Shown: positions 25,926-38,586 of the stretch, piece after piece | How positions within the stretch are numbered: the stretch's first letter is position 1 | Layout of the letters: each line of letters opens with the position of its first letter | Source: Desulfovibrio sp. | Lineage (GTDB): Bacteria > Desulfobacterota > Desulfovibrionia > Desulfovibrionales > Desulfovibrionaceae | DNA length: 64,000 nucleotides | NCBI GenBank assembly: GCA_031279825.1 | Contig: JAITHT010000012.1 | Location: 1-64,000 of the forward strand | Direction of reading: 5' to 3' | Position numbers and translations under genes: made by a program | Notes under the pieces: generated by a model | Databases searched by the model: none | The model's input: the letters and a program-made list of their open reading frames with translations, nothing else | What the model was told of the DNA's origin: nothing

Positions 25926-26557
25926 CCATTCGCAATGCGGCAATAGCCATAAAAATTTTTCAACAGCCTGAGCCCGGCCCTACCGCTTTTTTCCGGATGA
26001 AATTGCACGGCCCAAAAGCCTTCTCGCCCGTACGCCGAACAAAATTCCCGACCGTGATAGGTGGTTGTTATCACCATATCCGGCTCGGGCTCCGCATAGT
26101 AGCCGTGCACAAAATAAAATTCCGCATCCGCCGCTATGCCCTCAAAAAGCAGGTCAGGCCGTTTAAGGATGTAGCCGTTCCAACCCATATGGGGAATGCA
26201 TATGGGCTCTCCCTCCTCATCCTTAAGAGAGGATTCGAAACGCACACATTTACCCTTAACCAGTCCAAGGGTCCTGGTTTGCGCCTCTTCACTGTGTTCC
26301 AACAGAATCTGGCAACCAAGACATACGCCTAAAAGTGGTTTGCCCTGACGCACCAACTCCTTGAGTACCTTGTCCAAACCCGTACGCGTCAAAAGTTCCA
26401 TCGCCTGCCCGGCTGCGCCTACACCGGGAAAAATCACTCCGGACGCCGTCAACAGTTCTCCGGCATCCGCCGTAATCCGAGCCGGTATCCCCTGAGAGAC
26501 GAGCCCTCTCAGAACACTCGTCTGGTTTCCCGCCTCATAATCCAGTATCGCCAGCAT
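25922..26557 (-). CDS. hisH: Imidazole glycerol phosphate synthase, glutaminase subunit
   Basis: 211 residues. With HisF it transfers ammonia from glutamine to PRFAR in histidine synthesis. Triad: Cys in '[18 protein letters not shown]', His and Glu in '[11 protein letters not shown]'; start '[18 protein letters not shown]' is canonical. The protein ends '[14 protein letters not shown]'; the last residues and the stop overlap the IS5 remnant, so the natural C-terminus has been replaced but the active site is untouched. Last gene of a minus-strand run after tatD. hisF is not in the window. Confidence 0.93.
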   Translation of the reverse strand: MLAILDYEAGNQTSVLRGLVSQGIPARITADAGELLTASGVIFPGVGAAGQAMELLTRTGLDKVLKELVRQGKPLLGVCLGCQILLEHSEEAQTRTLGLVKGKCVRFESSLKDEEGEPICIPHMGWNGYILKRPDLLFEGIAADAEFYFVHGYYAEPEPDMVITTTYHGREFCSAYGREGFWAVQFHPEKSGRAGLRLLKNFYGYCRIANG

Positions 26558-26641
26558 ACTGCCATACTCCTGTCTTGCGACGTGAAAAACTGACTGTCCA
26601 CGCTCAGGCCCTATAAGCCGTTGTCTGCCGAGATAGCGACA

Positions 26642-27475
26642 TCATGTTCCTAATGTTCCTATGCCAAAAAAACGACGGGCATTGTTCCCGCAGATGGTCC
26701 ACAGATCGGCGGGCGCCATTTGACGGGCTTCGGCCATAGCAGCGATAGTGTACCCAAGATTGGCGGGTTCATTACGCTTGCCGCGCAAGGGTATCGGTGA
26801 AAGATACGGACTGTCTGTTTCCACCAGCAGACGATCTTCCGGGACGTCCGCCACGGCCTTACGCAAAATGGCGTTGGCTGGAAAGGTGACAGGACCCGGA
26901 ACGGAAAGATACCAGCCGTTGCCGACTATGCGTCCGGCCATTGCGCTGTCTCCGCCGAAGCAATGCCAAAGAAGGGGATAGCCGGAGAAACCCTGTGTTT
27001 CGAGAAGCGCGAAGGTTTCGGATTCGGCATCGCGACAGTGCACGACCACAGGGAGCGAGAGTTGCCTGGCAAGGGCCAATTGTTTGATAAAGAATTTTTT
27101 CTGGATTGCCGGCGGACACTCTTTCCAATAGAAGTCCAAGCCTATTTCGCCAATGGCCCGGATACGGGTATCACTTAATACGGCCTGACGGATTTTTTCA
27201 ACGACGTCGCAAGAAAAGAGATGCGCTTCCGTAGGGTGGATGCCGAGGATAAAAAAAACATGGGGATGCGCGTCGAACAGACTCTTATCCCTTTGCCAAG
27301 CCTCCGGGCTGAGAAATACTTGAATGATCTGAGCGACTCCGGCGGCTGCTGCACGTTCAATCACCTGATCAAAATCAGCGTTGAAGGCTCTGCCGTTAAG
27401 ATGGGCATGAGATTCGACGCCCGTACGGGGAAGAATCGGCGGAGGCTCGGCCACCAACTGCTTTTTTTTGCTCAT
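26642..27475 (-). CDS. TatD-family metal-dependent hydrolase/DNase
   Basis: 277 residues, TIM-barrel amidohydrolase fold. Metal ligands are visible: 'ESHAHL' (HxH), Glu in 'AIGEIGLDFYW', His in 'LPVVVHCRDAE', His in 'LLWHCFGG' and Asp in 'VETDSPYLSP'. TatD proteins act as 3'-5' exonucleases or deoxyribonucleases in DNA repair. The ATG overlaps the recR stop by 4 bases, tying it to the dnaX-ebfC-recR operon. About 15 extra N-terminal residues ('MSKKKQLVAEPPPIL') precede the usual start. Confidence 0.92.
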   Translation of the reverse strand: MSKKKQLVAEPPPILPRTGVESHAHLNGRAFNADFDQVIERAAAAGVAQIIQVFLSPEAWQRDKSLFDAHPHVFFILGIHPTEAHLFSCDVVEKIRQAVLSDTRIRAIGEIGLDFYWKECPPAIQKKFFIKQLALARQLSLPVVVHCRDAESETFALLETQGFSGYPLLWHCFGGDSAMAGRIVGNGWYLSVPGPVTFPANAILRKAVADVPEDRLLVETDSPYLSPIPLRGKRNEPANLGYTIAAMAEARQMAPADLWTICGNNARRFFGIGTLGT

Positions 27476-28080
27476 GGCAAGTCTTGCCTGTACTTGAGAG
27501 ATTGACGCAAGGTTTCTTTATCCATAAATTTCACTTCCGCGCCAAGAGGGATGCCCTGAGCCAGTCTGGAGACGCGAATACGGCCGTGACGAGTCTGAAT
27601 ACGACCTCGGATGTACGAGGCGGTATTTTCCGCTTCCACGGTGGCGCCCAAGGCGAGGATGATTTCGGTTATCTCTCCCTGATCAAGGCGCTGATCGAGA
27701 AGTTCCAAATCAAGACCATCCGGATGCATGTTATCCAAAGGGGAAAGAAGCCCTCCAAGAATGAAATACTGCCCCCTGTAGAAGCCTCCCGCATCCAGGG
27801 TGAGCATGCTGTCCCAATCCGTCACCAAGCAAAGAAGGTCACGTGATCGGGAAGGATCGGCGCATACAGGGCAGGGATTTTTATCTGAAAGACATCGGCA
27901 ACCGTCACACAGATGCAAATTGTCACGCAAATCGTGAATGGCTTCGCCAAGGCGCCGGGTTTCAGCCTCAGGCCACTTGAGAAATGCCATGGCGCAACGC
28001 AAGGCTGACTTCGGTCCAAGGCCGGGCAGCCGCGATAGTTGATCAACCACAGCCTTAAGAGGCTCGGGGAGTTGGTACAC
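27472..28080 (-). CDS. recR: Recombination mediator RecR
   Basis: 202 residues. Helps RecF/RecO load RecA at gapped DNA. N-terminal helix-hairpin-helix ('LSRLPGLGPKSALRCAMAFL'), a zinc finger 'CDGCRCLSDKNPCPVC' near 57-72, then a Toprim domain ('LLCLVTDWDSMLTLDAGGFYRGQYFILGGLLSPLD') and the C-terminal Walker-B-like 'EIILALGATVEAENTASYI'. Lies in the widespread dnaX-ebfC-recR cluster. Confidence 0.96.
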   Translation of the reverse strand: MYQLPEPLKAVVDQLSRLPGLGPKSALRCAMAFLKWPEAETRRLGEAIHDLRDNLHLCDGCRCLSDKNPCPVCADPSRSRDLLCLVTDWDSMLTLDAGGFYRGQYFILGGLLSPLDNMHPDGLDLELLDQRLDQGEITEIILALGATVEAENTASYIRGRIQTRHGRIRVSRLAQGIPLGAEVKFMDKETLRQSLKYRQDLP

Positions 28081-28173
28081 GGCATCTCTTCCAAAGTTGC
28101 AGGGTTATGCGCAAAGTACGAAAAAAGAACAATCCCTTCAAGGTATTTCTCCGCCGCATTGCCCTCGTCGCGC

Positions 28174-28485
28174 TCAAAAGAGGCCGGGAATTTTCAGGCC
28201 GCCGGCCAGAGAGCTTACTTCACGATCGGCAAGCTCGCGGGACAGTCGCAGTGCCGTATTAACAGCCGCAACGACAAGATCCTGGAGCATTTCCACATCC
28301 TCAGGAGCGACGAGATTTTTATCTATGGCAATGGAGCGTATTTCCTGCCTGCCCGTGCAGATTACCCGGACCATGCCGCCGCCGCTGCTGCCTTCCACGA
28401 TTTTTTTACTCAAGGCTTCCTGAATCTCTACAAATTTAGTCTGCATTGTCTGCGCCTGGCGCAGGATGTCTCCCATGTCCTGCAT
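28174..28485 (-). CDS. ebfC: Nucleoid-associated protein YbaB/EbfC family
   Basis: 103 residues from ATG 28485, with AAAGGAG seven bases upstream; longer frames reaching into dnaX are not needed. A coiled-coil helical protein ('DILRQAQTMQTKFVEIQEALSKKIVEGSSGGGMVRVICTG') that forms tweezer-like DNA-binding dimers. Its place between dnaX and recR is the standard arrangement across bacteria. Confidence 0.93.
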   Translation of the reverse strand: MQDMGDILRQAQTMQTKFVEIQEALSKKIVEGSSGGGMVRVICTGRQEIRSIAIDKNLVAPEDVEMLQDLVVAAVNTALRLSRELADREVSSLAGGLKIPGLF

Positions 28486-28495
28486 ATCCGCTCCT

Positions 28496-30331
28496 TTATC
28501 GTATCTGTCCGTAGTCGATAATCTTCGCGCCAAATTGCTCCTGCAGTTCTTTAACCAAAGTATGACGCAAAATATCGGCGTGCAGTTCTTCCCGATTTTT
28601 GCGCATTGCGGATCTTGTCTGAATCTCCAGAGGAGGGACGGTGCCGCGCCAAAGCAAAAGCAAACGGTTGAGGGCCTCCTGCGCGTGAGGATCCTGCAAA
28701 CGTTCGGCGGAAAAAACATCCTGTGCCGTGAGCACAAGAGTGTCTTGCCGCCAGATCGCCTCTGTATGTCGCAGTAAAGGAATAAACCAGGGAGGAAGCT
28801 CAAGGCCGTCGGCCAGAGAAAATACCGTCTGCCAATCCTTATCCTGATCCTTTTTTATAGGGGGTAAATCACCGGCAATAACAGGAGAGTTCCCCTCAAC
28901 TGCCGGGACAATGTCCGCCACGTCCGTCTTGCCGGCATCCTCGTGAGGAAAAGAATTCTCAGGAACAGCCTGAGGCAGTATATTTTTTTCATGAACAGAG
29001 GATGAACGCTCCTGAGCGGAAGGAGCGGATACGGGCGCGGAAGAAAATAATGTTTCGCCTGAAAAATGCCGGATATCGTCAGAATCTTTCGACTCGTCGC
29101 CTGCCTGTCCGGCTTCGCCGTGTTGAGCTTCTTGCCTGTAACCGGGAATGTCTTGCACAGAAGGGATTTGCCTGTTGCCCTCGTTGCCGGCCGGCCCTCT
29201 TCGCCTGCCCAAAGAAGAAATATTTTCCAAAGAAAGCAATTGCGGCAGTATTGTCAAGTTCAAGAGAAGCAATTCTAGACCCAGAGCCGGTTCCAGACTG
29301 GCAAGCACCCGGCGCTGGCCTTCAAGGGTCATTTGCCAACAGGCGTGAATATATTGCAACGAAAAAGCCTTACTGCTCTCCAGGTAAAGCCTAGCTTCGT
29401 TCGCCGGCAACTCCACCACAGAAAGCGCCGCCTCGCCGGATTGGCGCAGAATAAACATATTGCGCCACAGCGAAGAAAGTTCCCGCAGAAAAAAGCCCAT
29501 ATCCAAACCCTGATCCAGCATTTCACGCAAGGTAGTACTTACGCTTACTACATCGCTGTTTTTAAACCCTTCAATCATGCGCATGAAGCTTTCCTGGCCA
29601 GCCAGACCGAGCACTCCTCTGGCGGCTTCTTCCGTCAGATTGCCTGTTCCCAAAGCTAATACCTGACCAAGCATGGACATGGCATCGCGCACACTGCCGG
29701 CGCCGCGTCTGGCGATAAGACGGACAGCTTTTTCTTCATACTGCATCCCTTCGCGTTCAAGCACGTCGGCAAGATGCGCCGTCAGGGCATTTTCAGGCAA
29801 CGGCTTGAAGACATAATGCTGGCAACGACTGATTATGGTGGAGGGAAATTTATGAGGCTCGGTGGTAGCCATAATAAATGTGACTCCGGCCGGAGGTTCT
29901 TCCAGAGTTTTGAGCAGGGCGTTAAACGCCTCGCGCGAAAGCATGTGCGCTTCATCTATGATGAATATCTTATACCGGCCTTCCATGGGGGCATACCCTA
30001 TAACCTCTTTGAGACGACGAACGTCGTCAATACCCCTATTGGAAGCGCCGTCTATTTCCACTACATCCACAGCGGAACCCGCTGTCACTGCCCGACATAA
30101 GTCGCAGATATTACAGGGTTCAGATGCAGGCGCGCTACGGCAATTAAGCGCCTTGGCAAAAATACGGGCTAAGGTGGTTTTGCCCACCCCCCTGGTACCG
30201 CTAAAAAGATATGCAGGCGCGATCTTATTCTCGGAAGAAGCCCGCGAAAGAATCGTCCTGAGCGTGTTTTGTCCTACTACTTGGGCAAAAGTCTGGGGCC
30301 TGTATTTGATGGTCAGGGCTATCTGGTTCAT
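28496..30331 (-). CDS. dnaX: DNA polymerase III subunits gamma/tau
   Basis: 611 residues. Clamp-loader AAA+ ATPase: Walker A 'GTRGVGKTT' at 45-53, zinc-binding Cys at about 64, 73, 76 and 79 ('CRSAPASEPCNICDLC'), Walker B with 'IFIIDEAHML', sensor 1 'FIMATTEPHKFPSTIISRCQ'. Domain III follows. A low-complexity acidic linker (about 390-510) leads to a C-terminal tau-type domain ending 'LQEQFGAKIIDYGQIR'. No slippery A-run that would make a gamma form was noted. First gene of the minus-strand operon, divergent from dnaA at 30681. Confidence 0.96.
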   Translation of the reverse strand: MNQIALTIKYRPQTFAQVVGQNTLRTILSRASSENKIAPAYLFSGTRGVGKTTLARIFAKALNCRSAPASEPCNICDLCRAVTAGSAVDVVEIDGASNRGIDDVRRLKEVIGYAPMEGRYKIFIIDEAHMLSREAFNALLKTLEEPPAGVTFIMATTEPHKFPSTIISRCQHYVFKPLPENALTAHLADVLEREGMQYEEKAVRLIARRGAGSVRDAMSMLGQVLALGTGNLTEEAARGVLGLAGQESFMRMIEGFKNSDVVSVSTTLREMLDQGLDMGFFLRELSSLWRNMFILRQSGEAALSVVELPANEARLYLESSKAFSLQYIHACWQMTLEGQRRVLASLEPALGLELLLLNLTILPQLLSLENISSLGRRRGPAGNEGNRQIPSVQDIPGYRQEAQHGEAGQAGDESKDSDDIRHFSGETLFSSAPVSAPSAQERSSSVHEKNILPQAVPENSFPHEDAGKTDVADIVPAVEGNSPVIAGDLPPIKKDQDKDWQTVFSLADGLELPPWFIPLLRHTEAIWRQDTLVLTAQDVFSAERLQDPHAQEALNRLLLLWRGTVPPLEIQTRSAMRKNREELHADILRHTLVKELQEQFGAKIIDYGQIR

Positions 30332-30680
30332 AGTTTTGCAAACTCTTCACTATCGTTAATGAACTGGAATTTACAGAAAAGGCTACGGTAATTGGACGCA
30401 AGAGGTCAATACCCTCACAATTGAATTCCCTATCCTTTTATGATAGGGTGAAAGCTTGGTTTGGGAATACTTTCATCCAGGATACAGCCCGACCCCGCCC
30501 AAGCGCAAAACTCATGGGCATGAAGGCCAATGCTACTTTTTGGTTCGCAATGCGCCTTCTCTATTCAAAGTGAAAATACTCTTAGCATTCAAAAATACCT
30601 ATATACAAGCATTCCCGGTATTTTTTACATTAAACAAGCGTTGATTTTTCCGATATAGAAGCTTTATAGGTCATATTTCT
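30332..30680. other. Intergenic region between dnaX and dnaA
   Basis: Divergent promoter region, AT-rich after about 30550. A 7-bp hairpin CCCTATC / GATAGGG lies at about 30429-30449. I searched for DnaA boxes (TTATNCACA, both strands) and found none, so the origin is not evident here; the short dnaA-dnaN gap also lacks boxes. No RNA gene is recognised. Confidence 0.4.
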
Positions 30681-32069
30681 ATGGTTATATGTAAATATAC
30701 GTTAAGACGGCATCTTGAAAAAACTTTTGCCGACAGGGAACTGACTCAATGGTTTGATCCTCTTACCATAGTTGTTGATGAAAACAACGGTATCATACGG
30801 GTATATTTCCCACATGCCTTTTTCGGGCAATGGTTCATGAAAGCCAGGAAAGACGATTTTGAACGGCAGGTCGCCTCCCATATACATTCTATGCGGATAC
30901 TGTACGAAAAAGACTATGCAGTCGCCTATAGGACAACAAAAACGTCTTCAGGCAGAGAATACTCATCGTCGCGAATAGCCTATCCTGCAGACATACAAGA
31001 CTCTCCTTCTTTTCCTGTTGCTCCTCCCAGACGCCATTCTCCAAACAGCCAAAACAATCTTTCTGCGGAAAATCCGTACTTGCTGCTTGACAGACATACA
31101 TTCGACACCTTTATCAGCAACAAAAAAAACGATTTTTCCCTGGCTGCAGCCAGGGAAGCAGTTGAAAAAGTGTTTTCTCCGGCCTATACTCCACTCCTCA
31201 TATACGGACACAGCGGATCCGGGAAAACTCACCTGCTTGGAGCTATGGCGAATGCTTTACGCCATCAAAATCCCCAGGTGTCTTTTTTCTACGGAGGAAC
31301 GAACTACCTGCAGCATATCCTCAACCCATCATCCTATTATGTAGATGAACATACTGTATTTATTGATGATATTCAAAAAATATACCACAATCAGACATTA
31401 CAGGACTCTCTTATTACCTTGATTGATATTTTTCACTCCCTACAACGCCTGTTGGTTCTTTGCAGCGACATCCATCCTGCCAATCATCCAAAAGTAGCTC
31501 CCAAGTTGCTTTCTCGTCTCAGCGGCGGTTTGATCATAGAATTGAAAAAACCGGATATCGACATACGCATGCAGTACCTGCAGCAAAAAAATACCGGCCT
31601 CAGTCTTGGGCTGAAACAAAAACACATGCTTTATTTAGCACAAAATTATCAGGATATTCGAAGTATTAACGGCGCTCTGGCTAAAATTTCCGTCTATCAT
31701 TCCTTACATCATAATAAAAATAATATGGAACTGTCCTTTGAGCGCAGCCTGGAAGAACCGTTACCTCACCACGTTCTCTCCCTTGATGATATTCTCGAAA
31801 TAGTCTCCAAACAATTTTCCGTCAGTACAGAGTGCCTCACCGGAAAAACAAGAGATAAATCAGTTAGCTTGGCAAGACCGGTAGCCATGCTGTTCTGTCG
31901 TGAACTGCTCGGTCTTTCCCTCGTACAGATAGGAAAAATATTCAGCGGCAGGGATCATTCTTCCATTCTCTATTCCTTGAATAAAATAAAGATATTTCAA
32001 AAGAATGACAAAGATACGCACACAAAGATAAACGCTTTGAAACAAATGTGCCTTACACGGAGGGAATAA
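30681..32069 (+). CDS. dnaA: DnaA, replication initiator (dnaN-linked copy)
   Basis: 462 residues. Domain I about 1-80, linker to about 130, AAA+ module with Walker A 'GHSGSGKTH' near 177 and Walker B 'TVFIDDIQKIY', an arginine-finger box 'LLSRLSGGLIIELKKPD', and domain IV with 'GKIFSGRDHSSILYSL' (usual GRDHTTV; Thr-Thr-Val has become Ser-Ser-Ile). Heads the classical dnaA-dnaN-gyrB-gyrA block, so it is the best candidate for the main initiator. Its coding DNA is clearly more AT-rich than most other genes in the window. It shares limited identity with the copy at 1049. Confidence 0.95.
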   Translation: MVICKYTLRRHLEKTFADRELTQWFDPLTIVVDENNGIIRVYFPHAFFGQWFMKARKDDFERQVASHIHSMRILYEKDYAVAYRTTKTSSGREYSSSRIAYPADIQDSPSFPVAPPRRHSPNSQNNLSAENPYLLLDRHTFDTFISNKKNDFSLAAAREAVEKVFSPAYTPLLIYGHSGSGKTHLLGAMANALRHQNPQVSFFYGGTNYLQHILNPSSYYVDEHTVFIDDIQKIYHNQTLQDSLITLIDIFHSLQRLLVLCSDIHPANHPKVAPKLLSRLSGGLIIELKKPDIDIRMQYLQQKNTGLSLGLKQKHMLYLAQNYQDIRSINGALAKISVYHSLHHNKNNMELSFERSLEEPLPHHVLSLDDILEIVSKQFSVSTECLTGKTRDKSVSLARPVAMLFCRELLGLSLVQIGKIFSGRDHSSILYSLNKIKIFQKNDKDTHTKINALKQMCLTRRE

Positions 32070-32204
32070 GATGACTTTGTTCATATTATGCAAAAAGCGC
32101 AGGCGTCTGTTCCCGGGATGTTCTTATAAAGTTTTTTTAAATCACGCTATTGTGTAATTTAGAAACAATTTTACCTCCTCTATAATACTAAATAAGGAAA
32201 TAAT

Positions 32205-33356
32205 ATGTATTTAAAAGTCATTAAAGAAAACGTCATCGAAGGCTTACAAAAAGCCGCCAACATTATTCCTCAGCGTACAGGCGCGGCTTACTTGCGCTCC
32301 ATTTGGCTGAAAGCGGAAAATAATATCTTGGAGGTGTTGTCCACTGACTCAAGTATAGAATTTCGCGGTTTCTATACTGCAGAAGTGATGGAAAGCGGTC
32401 TTGTAGGCGTCCAGGGACGCGCTTTTGTGGAACTTTTACGCCGTCTGCCTCCGGGGCAGATTTCCCTTAAGCTTGATGCAACGACTTCAGCCTTACATAT
32501 AGAACAGGGAAGACGCAACTATAAATTGCCTATTAATGATGCCACATGGTTCCAAAAATTTTCTGATTTTCCAGAAGAAGGGGCGATCATGTGGTCAGGG
32601 GATTTTGTACAGGATATCATTGATCGCATCGCTTTCTGCATTGGTGACGAAGGGTCTGACGCTCTTGCTTGTTTGTCCATGAAGCCCGCCGGCGAAGATG
32701 CCGTTGAGGTGGCGGGAATGAACGGACACCAATTCGCTATGATGAGTTTCATGCATGACGATTTGCGTGCGCTGCTTCCTGAAAAAGGGATTTTAATTCA
32801 GAAAAAGTATTTGAGCGAATTGAAAAAATGGCTGGGCACAGATGAGATTAATGTCAATTGTGATGGAAAACGTTTGTTTGTGCGTACGGAAGATAAGAAA
32901 GAGAGCTTGAGTCTCCCTCTATCTTCGTTCCAATATCCTGATTATTCTGTGTTTTTATCTCGATTGCATGGAGAGGATATTTCCACTCTGAGTATAGATC
33001 GAAGTGAAGCTCAGGAAGCCTTGATGCGTATAGCTATTTTTAACTCTGAAAGTAACCGGTGCACGTATTTAGAATTGTCGGAAAAAGAACTTATTCTTAC
33101 GGCCATGGGGCAGGATACGGGATCCGCTTCTGAAAGTATGGATGTTGAGTATAAGGGAACTATTGAAAAAATAGCCTTTCCCACCAACAATCTTCTTTCC
33201 ATTATGGATCATTACGCCTCGGCGAAATTGCTGTTTACCCTGACAAGCCCTGAAGGGCCTTGCGGCATTACCGGCAAGGATGACGCTGAGTACCTTGTGA
33301 TCATCATGCCGATGAAAATTCTGGATGACGTTAATTTCAGCGAAGAACAGGTTTGA
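32205..33356 (+). CDS. dnaN: DNA polymerase III beta sliding clamp
   Basis: 383 residues, the usual three-domain clamp length. Starts 'LKVIKENVIEGLQKAANIIPQRTG' and ends with 'AEYLVIIMPMKI', close to the standard 'xxYVVMPMRI/L' C-terminus that lines the partner-binding cleft. Encircles DNA and tethers the replicative polymerase. A 135-base gap separates it from dnaA, and gyrB follows after 6 bases. Confidence 0.95.
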   Translation: MYLKVIKENVIEGLQKAANIIPQRTGAAYLRSIWLKAENNILEVLSTDSSIEFRGFYTAEVMESGLVGVQGRAFVELLRRLPPGQISLKLDATTSALHIEQGRRNYKLPINDATWFQKFSDFPEEGAIMWSGDFVQDIIDRIAFCIGDEGSDALACLSMKPAGEDAVEVAGMNGHQFAMMSFMHDDLRALLPEKGILIQKKYLSELKKWLGTDEINVNCDGKRLFVRTEDKKESLSLPLSSFQYPDYSVFLSRLHGEDISTLSIDRSEAQEALMRIAIFNSESNRCTYLELSEKELILTAMGQDTGSASESMDVEYKGTIEKIAFPTNNLLSIMDHYASAKLLFTLTSPEGPCGITGKDDAEYLVIIMPMKILDDVNFSEEQV

Positions 33357-33359
33357 TAG

Positions 33360-35780
<2,421 letters not shown>

Positions 35781-35783
35781 AAG

Positions 35784-35814
35784 TCATTTCATAATTTACG
35801 ATGAAATGATTTTT
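35784..35814 (+). terminator. gyrB terminator
   Basis: TCATTTCAT (35784-35792) pairs with ATGAAATGA (35801-35809) and is followed by TTTTT. It starts three bases after the gyrB stop. Confidence 0.65.
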
Positions 35815-35920
35815 AACGCCGGACGAAAGTCCGGCGCGCCGCCACAAGCGGCGTGAGCAAGCCGAAACCGCGTTTTTCGGCGAAGCGATCCTCATACATA
35901 GGCCATTGGCCTATGTATGA
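35815..35920. repeat. Multi-hairpin intergenic element, copy before gyrA
   Basis: Successive hairpins: GCCGGAC/GTCCGGC, GCGCCGCC/GGCGGCG-like, GCCGAAA/TTTTCGGC-like, then the perfect 25-bp palindrome at 35894-35918 (extended by TC...GA). The middle part aligns with 44275-44330 ('GCGCCGCC..AGGCGGCGT', 'GTTTTTC', 'CGATCCT'), and the last palindrome equals the one at 21746. Confidence 0.65.
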
Positions 35921-36020
35921 GATCACTTGGAGAGAAATAACGCTTCAAATAGTCGTTTAACGGCGGGCAAAGGACTTTTACAGTTTTGCCGGTCGAGTGG
36001 AAATAAAGGAATCCTTATTC

Positions 36021-38513
36021 ATGTCTCAACGTCCGCCGAAAGAAAGCCTGGAAGCAAGACCGGGCGTCAGCATAGAAAAAGAACTGAAAAAATCCTATTT
36101 GGAATACTCGCTTTCCGTGATTATCGGCCGGGCTATTCCGGATGTGCGTGATGGGCTTAAGCCCGTACATCGCCGCATTTTGTTCGCGCAACATGAACTG
36201 GGGAACAGCTATACAAGGCCTCCTAAAAAATCTGCCCGCGTAGTGGGTGACGTTATCGGCAAATATCACCCGCATGGCGACTCGGCGGTTTATGATGCCC
36301 TGGTCCGCATGGCTCAGGATTTTGTCATGCGCGATACATTAGTTGACGGGCAAGGCAATTTCGGTTCCATAGACGGAGATGCTCCGGCGGCCATGCGATA
36401 TACGGAAGTGCGCATGTCTCGTCTTGCCGGCGAATTTCTTGACGATATTGATAAAGAAACGGTGGAATTCAGGCCGAATTATGACAATTCCCTTGAGGAA
36501 CCCTCCGTTTTGCCTACCAAAGTACCTAATTTTTTGCTTAACGGCACTTCAGGCATTGCCGTCGGCATGGCTACCAACGTGCCGCCGCATAATCTCGGTG
36601 AACTCTGCGATGCGTTGCTGCTGCTGGTGGATAATCAAAACTGTACGGTACGCGATTTGATGGAATACGTGCAAGGTCCTGATTTTCCTACCAGTGGCAT
36701 GATTTACGCCGGCAAGGGCCTTGAGGACGCTTTCACTACAGGGCGCGGATCGGTTAAAATTCGCGGCCGGGTTGAGTTTGAAACACGTAAGAAGGGCGCG
36801 GAAGCCATTGTCATCAGAGAGATCCCCTATGCTTTGAATAAATCCGGCTTGGTGGAGAAAATTGCTCTGTTGGTGAACGAACGCAAAATAGAAGGCGTTG
36901 CGGATCTGAGGGATGAATCTGATCGCCGCGGCATTCGCATCGTTTTAGATTTGAAACGCGGCGTCATTCCCGAAATCATCACCAACGCCCTGTATAAATA
37001 TACTCCCTTAGAAACGTCTTTTGCTTACAACATGTTGGCTGTTGTTAACAATAAGCCGCAATTATTGAATTTAAAATCCGCGCTTGTTTATTTTTTGGAA
37101 CACCGGCGTGAGGTGATTCTCCGGCGTACCCGCCATGATTTGAAAAAATCCGAGGCCAGGGCGCATATTCTTGAAGGATTGCGCGTTGCTTTGGATAATA
37201 TTGACGAGGTGGTGGCCCTGATTAGGGCATCGCTTTCTCCTGTCGAGGCAAGGGACGGTCTGATGGAGCGTTTCAGGCTGTCTGAGCCTCAGGCCCAGGC
37301 TATTCTGGATATGCGGTTGCAACGTCTCACCGGTTTGGAACACGAAAAACTTCTTGAGGAATATAAAGAACTGATTAAAAAAATTGAATATTTCAAGGCA
37401 ATTCTTGAAAATGAGGATGTCCTGCGCGGGGTCGTACGCGATGAAATTCGCGAATTAAAAGAGACGTACGCCACGCCGCGAAAAACCGAAGTGCAGCATG
37501 ACGATTTGGCGGGTATTGATGTTGAGGATTTGATTCCTGATGAAGACGTCGTGATCACTTTGTCCAGGCGGGGGTATATCAAGCGCACCACTCTGGATAA
37601 CTATCAGCAGCAGCGCCGGGGAGGAAAAGGCATAGCCGGTCTGCACATGGGCGAAGACGATGTGGTGCAGGATTTTCTCACTACCTCCAATCATCAGTTT
37701 TTGCTTCTTTTCACCAACAGGGGGCGCATGCACCAGTTGAAAGTGCATCAGGTCCCTGAAGGCAGCCGTACGGCTAAGGGCGTGCATATAGCCAACCTTC
37801 TTCCTCTGGACAAGGACGAATGGGTGACGACGGCTTTGACTGTGCGCGAGTTCAATGCGGATCAATATTTTTTGTTTGTCACCAAGAAGGGAATGGTGAA
37901 ACGTTCAGACGCCTCACTCTATGCCCGTTGCCGTAAAATTGGCCTTAACGCGGTCAGTCTCCGTGATGATGATGAACTGATTATGGTGCGGGAAGTGCAG
38001 GATAGTTGTCAGGTGGTGCTTATTACGGAAGCCGGGCTGGCTATCCGCTTCAGTTGCAATGAGGTCAGGCCGATGGGGAGGAGCGCTTCCGGGGTCAAAG
38101 GCATTGCCTTGCGCGGCGTGGATAGTGTCGTGGCCTGCGTCATTATGAAAAAGGAAAACGAAGAAAGCTCCATTATGAGTATTTCGCGCAACGGTTACGG
38201 TAAGCGAACCAAACTTGAACTTTATCGTATTCAGTCGCGCGGAGGTAAAGGCGTCATAAATTTTCGGGCAACATCTAAAACCGGGCCGGTGATTGGAGCA
38301 ATGCCGGTTTCTGATAATGACGCTTTGATTCTGCTCACGTCCATGAATAAAATCATCCGAATCGGAGTAGAAGAGGTGAGAAGTATCGGCAGGGCTACGC
38401 AGGGGGTGCGCCTTGTAAGCCTGGGCGAGGGGGCTTCGGTGGTGGGTTTTGATCGCATTGATGACGGCGGGGAAGAATCTGTCGCCGGCAGAGTTGAAGA
38501 GAGACCTCTGTAA
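36021..38513 (+). CDS. gyrA: DNA gyrase subunit A
   Basis: 830 residues from ATG 36021 (AAAGGA upstream); a GTG 24 bases earlier is less likely. Breakage-reunion subunit of gyrase. Quinolone-resistance region '[19 protein letters not shown]', active-site Tyr in '[18 protein letters not shown]', then tower and coiled-coil domains and the C-terminal beta-pinwheel with the GyrA box '[11 protein letters not shown]' and related blades ('[11 protein letters not shown]'). Not in an uninterrupted operon with gyrB: a terminator and a multi-hairpin element separate them. Confidence 0.97.
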   Translation: MSQRPPKESLEARPGVSIEKELKKSYLEYSLSVIIGRAIPDVRDGLKPVHRRILFAQHELGNSYTRPPKKSARVVGDVIGKYHPHGDSAVYDALVRMAQDFVMRDTLVDGQGNFGSIDGDAPAAMRYTEVRMSRLAGEFLDDIDKETVEFRPNYDNSLEEPSVLPTKVPNFLLNGTSGIAVGMATNVPPHNLGELCDALLLLVDNQNCTVRDLMEYVQGPDFPTSGMIYAGKGLEDAFTTGRGSVKIRGRVEFETRKKGAEAIVIREIPYALNKSGLVEKIALLVNERKIEGVADLRDESDRRGIRIVLDLKRGVIPEIITNALYKYTPLETSFAYNMLAVVNNKPQLLNLKSALVYFLEHRREVILRRTRHDLKKSEARAHILEGLRVALDNIDEVVALIRASLSPVEARDGLMERFRLSEPQAQAILDMRLQRLTGLEHEKLLEEYKELIKKIEYFKAILENEDVLRGVVRDEIRELKETYATPRKTEVQHDDLAGIDVEDLIPDEDVVITLSRRGYIKRTTLDNYQQQRRGGKGIAGLHMGEDDVVQDFLTTSNHQFLLLFTNRGRMHQLKVHQVPEGSRTAKGVHIANLLPLDKDEWVTTALTVREFNADQYFLFVTKKGMVKRSDASLYARCRKIGLNAVSLRDDDELIMVREVQDSCQVVLITEAGLAIRFSCNEVRPMGRSASGVKGIALRGVDSVVACVIMKKENEESSIMSISRNGYGKRTKLELYRIQSRGGKGVINFRATSKTGPVIGAMPVSDNDALILLTSMNKIIRIGVEEVRSIGRATQGVRLVSLGEGASVVGFDRIDDGGEESVAGRVEERPL

Positions 38514-38586
38514 GCGAGACGAAAAACGCGATTTTCGGCGAAGGAAAGAAAAGGAGTGTTTTTATTCCTTGGATCTCGGGGGATCT

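Noticed and set aside
28496-30331. Programmed frameshift in dnaX
   Set aside because: No A-rich slippery heptamer followed by a stem-loop was seen at the position expected for the gamma product.
30332-30680. Chromosomal origin in the dnaX-dnaA gap
   Set aside because: Position is suggestive but no cluster of DnaA boxes or clear DUE repeat was found on either strand.
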